Below are positions 40,947 through 42,154 of a stretch of DNA of 42,154 nt, piece after piece. A program made the position numbers and the translations under genes. The DNA is from Lachnospiraceae bacterium UBA7202 (lineage in GTDB: Bacteria; Bacillota; Clostridia; Lachnospirales; Lachnospiraceae). Every line of letters starts with the position of its first letter. Positions within the stretch are counted from its first letter, which is position 1. The stretch is taken from the NCBI GenBank assembly GCA_002490705.1, contig DKUO01000022.1, positions 1 to 42,154 of the forward strand, in the 5' to 3' direction. A model generated the notes under the pieces. It was given only the letters and a program-made list of their open reading frames with translations. It was not told the origin of the DNA and searched no databases.

Positions 40947-41352
40947 GAAATGTGTCATGGTGATTGACGAGAATCTGCCGCTGGGCATTATTGCAAACAC
41001 GGCGGCGATCATGGGCATCACGCTGGGGAAACAGATGCCGGAGGTTGTGGGTGCAGATGTGTATGACAAGACAGGAAACGGCCATTTGGGGATCATTGAA
41101 TTTCCGGTGCCGATTTTAAAGGGTAATGTGGATGTAATCAGATCCGTCCGCGAGAAGCTGTATGAGCCGGAGTTTTCAGATTTGACGGTGGTTGATTTCT
41201 CTGATCTGGCGCAGGGGTGTAAGACCTACGACGAATTTATTGAAAAGATGAAGGATGTTTCAGAAAGGTCACTGAATTATTTTGGGGTTGCCATCTGCGG
41301 CGCGAAAAAGAAGGTCAACAAATTGACGGGAAGTATGGCGCTGCTGCGATAA
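40930..41352 (+). CDS. DUF2000 family protein
   Basis: A 140-residue cytoplasmic protein matching DUF2000 (PF09391), a small alpha/beta fold of unknown function. Blocks seen: MVIDENLPLGIIANTAAIMG near the N-terminus, IIEFPVPILKG in the middle and YFGVAICGAKKKVNKLTGSM at the end. AAAGGAGG precedes ATG 40930, which overlaps the EamA gene by 17 bases. It closes the AraC-EamA-DUF2000 operon. The pairing with transporters of the EamA kind is recurrent, suggesting a role with the same metabolite, but this is inference. Confidence 0.85.
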   Translation: MDLQNEKCVMVIDENLPLGIIANTAAIMGITLGKQMPEVVGADVYDKTGNGHLGIIEFPVPILKGNVDVIRSVREKLYEPEFSDLTVVDFSDLAQGCKTYDEFIEKMKDVSERSLNYFGVAICGAKKKVNKLTGSMALLR

Positions 41353-41371
41353 AGTTATAAAATACTTTTCA

Positions 41372-41391
41372 CGAACTTAATCGAACTTAAT
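41372..41391 (+). repeat. 10-base perfect tandem repeat
   Basis: CGAACTTAAT occurs twice head to tail (41372-41381, 41382-41391) in the gap after the DUF2000 gene. The rest of the gap (41392-41547) has no clear promoter; 41421-41510 could be a coding remnant. Confidence 0.7.
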
Positions 41392-41547
41392 AAAATATAG
41401 TAAAATCTGCGATTCACGTCGCCAGATTGACCATTCATGCAGAAGACATTAGAAATTATCCTTCTTTTTCCGATAAGTTAGTTAAAGAGATAATCTTGCA
41501 CTACCGATGAAAGGATATTTAGAATTGATGAAGACGGGGGATAAAAA

Positions 41548-42066
41548 ATGGTTATTAGCGGAGTTAGACAAAAGTATTATCAGAATAATGTGACAGCTGC
41601 AAAAAAATTGTATGGTGCAGGAAATCTGGAAAAGCGGGCGCAGACAACAGGACAGAAGACGGAACTGCTGGATAACAAGATTACAAAGGAAGAATTTGAG
41701 AGAAGCAGGCTGGCAGCGCAAAAGACAAATGAGGTTGCATGGGAACATTACACGGCGATGAGGGGCATCAGCAGCCAGACATTAAAAGATGGAAATTATA
41801 ATGCGGAAGAGGTAATGAAATCTATAAGAGATACATACGAGACCCGTTATCATGAAATCGTAAGAAAACATGAAAGTGGAAACCGTGAAGTCTCCTATGG
41901 ACTGACAGGAAAAAGGTCGCTGACGCTTGAGGAAGATTTGGCCGGATTGGATGAGGCTTATAAGCTGCGATTGGCAAATCTGGCGGGGTATATTACCTGC
42001 CAGCAGACAAATAAGGCATTTGAAAATCCGGACAGCTCATGGTATTTCCGTAGAAACGGTTCTTAA
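41548..42066 (+). CDS. Unknown helical protein of the right-end family
   Basis: A 172-residue cytoplasmic protein. The start at 41548 has GGGGGA upstream with a five-to-seven base spacing. The N-terminus MVISGVRQKYYQNNVTAAKK resembles the other right-end genes in its short hydrophobic start and Asn/Tyr content. From about residue 25 it is strongly charged and helical, likely coiled-coil (AQTTGQKTELLDNKITKEEF; EFERSRLAAQKTNEVAWEHY). The C-terminal part reads AGYITCQQTNKAFENPDSSW. No signal or membrane segment. It is followed after 22 bases by another gene of the set. I cannot place it in a known family. Confidence 0.7.
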   Translation: MVISGVRQKYYQNNVTAAKKLYGAGNLEKRAQTTGQKTELLDNKITKEEFERSRLAAQKTNEVAWEHYTAMRGISSQTLKDGNYNAEEVMKSIRDTYETRYHEIVRKHESGNREVSYGLTGKRSLTLEEDLAGLDEAYKLRLANLAGYITCQQTNKAFENPDSSWYFRRNGS

Positions 42067-42088
42067 AATGAGGAAGGGAGATTTAGGA

Positions 42089-42154
42089 ATGGGAATAGGT
42101 AATGTAAATGACCAAAGCTCTGCGTGGGGTGCGGCTTTCAGGAATAAGCCGATA
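42089..42154 (+). CDS. Partial unknown gene (5' end only), right-end family
   Basis: The first 22 codons of a gene that runs off the window. AGGAAGGGAG (42071-42080) lies eight bases upstream of ATG 42089, and the gap to the previous gene is 22 bases. It reads MGIGNVNDQSSAWGAAFRNK and then PI. Like its neighbours it begins with a short hydrophobic start followed by Asn, Ser and aromatic residues. The frame is open to the edge. Confidence 0.65.
   Translation, partial: MGIGNVNDQSSAWGAAFRNKPI

Noticed and set aside
1..42154. CRISPR arrays, tRNA and rRNA genes, insertion sequences
   Set aside because: No spaced direct repeats, cloverleaf-like sequences, rRNA stretches, transposase motifs or terminal inverted repeats were recognised on reading.

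Overview
The window looks like chromosomal DNA of an anaerobic, Gram-positive gut Clostridia member, most probably Lachnospiraceae. The evidence is the AGGAGG-type ribosome binding sites, sigma-A promoters, lipoprotein signals, ECF sigma/DUF4179-type pairs, a membrane 4Fe-4S protein with a CxxC micro-protein, a 2-hydroxyacyl-CoA dehydratase-type protein, HD-GYP/FapA/chemotaxis genes and a GH29 fucosidase. No rRNA, tRNA, CRISPR array or insertion sequence was found. Genes are dense and no gap exceeds about 300 bases.

Layout. 1-4347: cupin, MATE exporter, M24 aminopeptidase and class II aldolase, closed by a terminator. 4467-6124: ECF sigma factor with a membrane anti-sigma-like partner, ending at a terminator shared with a convergent lipoprotein gene (6143-6895). 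6970-12227 (minus): a sugar-type ABC transporter operon (ATPase, two permeases, binding protein) led by an FRG-domain gene. 12335-17540: Fe-S flavoprotein-like oxidoreductase, Na/Pi symporter with PhoU domain, small membrane protein, AlkD-like protein, a YefM/YoeB toxin-antitoxin pair with a textbook operator, and an acetyltransferase. 17573-21468: MATE exporter divergent from a LysR regulator, then a TetR-CPBP protease operon. 21535-27089: HD-GYP phosphodiesterase, FapA-like protein, helical unknown, and a chemotaxis receptor. 27259-28754: TlpA lipoprotein, 50-aa CxxC protein and 4Fe-4S membrane protein in one overlapping operon. 28827-31132: a small unknown protein, a stand-alone C-terminal half of a 2-hydroxyacyl-CoA dehydratase/activase protein, and an esterase. 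31262-34974: LytTR response regulator followed by the remnant of its kinase, a second ECF sigma/anti-sigma pair, an AraC regulator and a cupin. 35148-end: small unknown proteins with similar N-termini (35148, 36147, 41548, 42089) split by a block with a second toxin-antitoxin operon, a fucosidase, an AraC regulator, an EamA transporter and a DUF2000 protein.

Most unusual points: (1) the gene at 35148 reads through only with a -1 shift on a perfect A_AAA_AAA heptamer; (2) the antitoxin at 36864 looks like a YefM-type DNA-binding half joined to a HicB-like half, paired with a HicA-like toxin and controlled by two TGTACA-core operators flanking the -35 box; (3) a strong ribosome binding site and start codon after the response regulator now lead only to a 27-codon stub whose alternate frame reads like the last strand of a GHKL kinase; (4) the four-member family of unknown proteins at the right end. 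Function calls rest on motif recognition by eye; no database search was possible.
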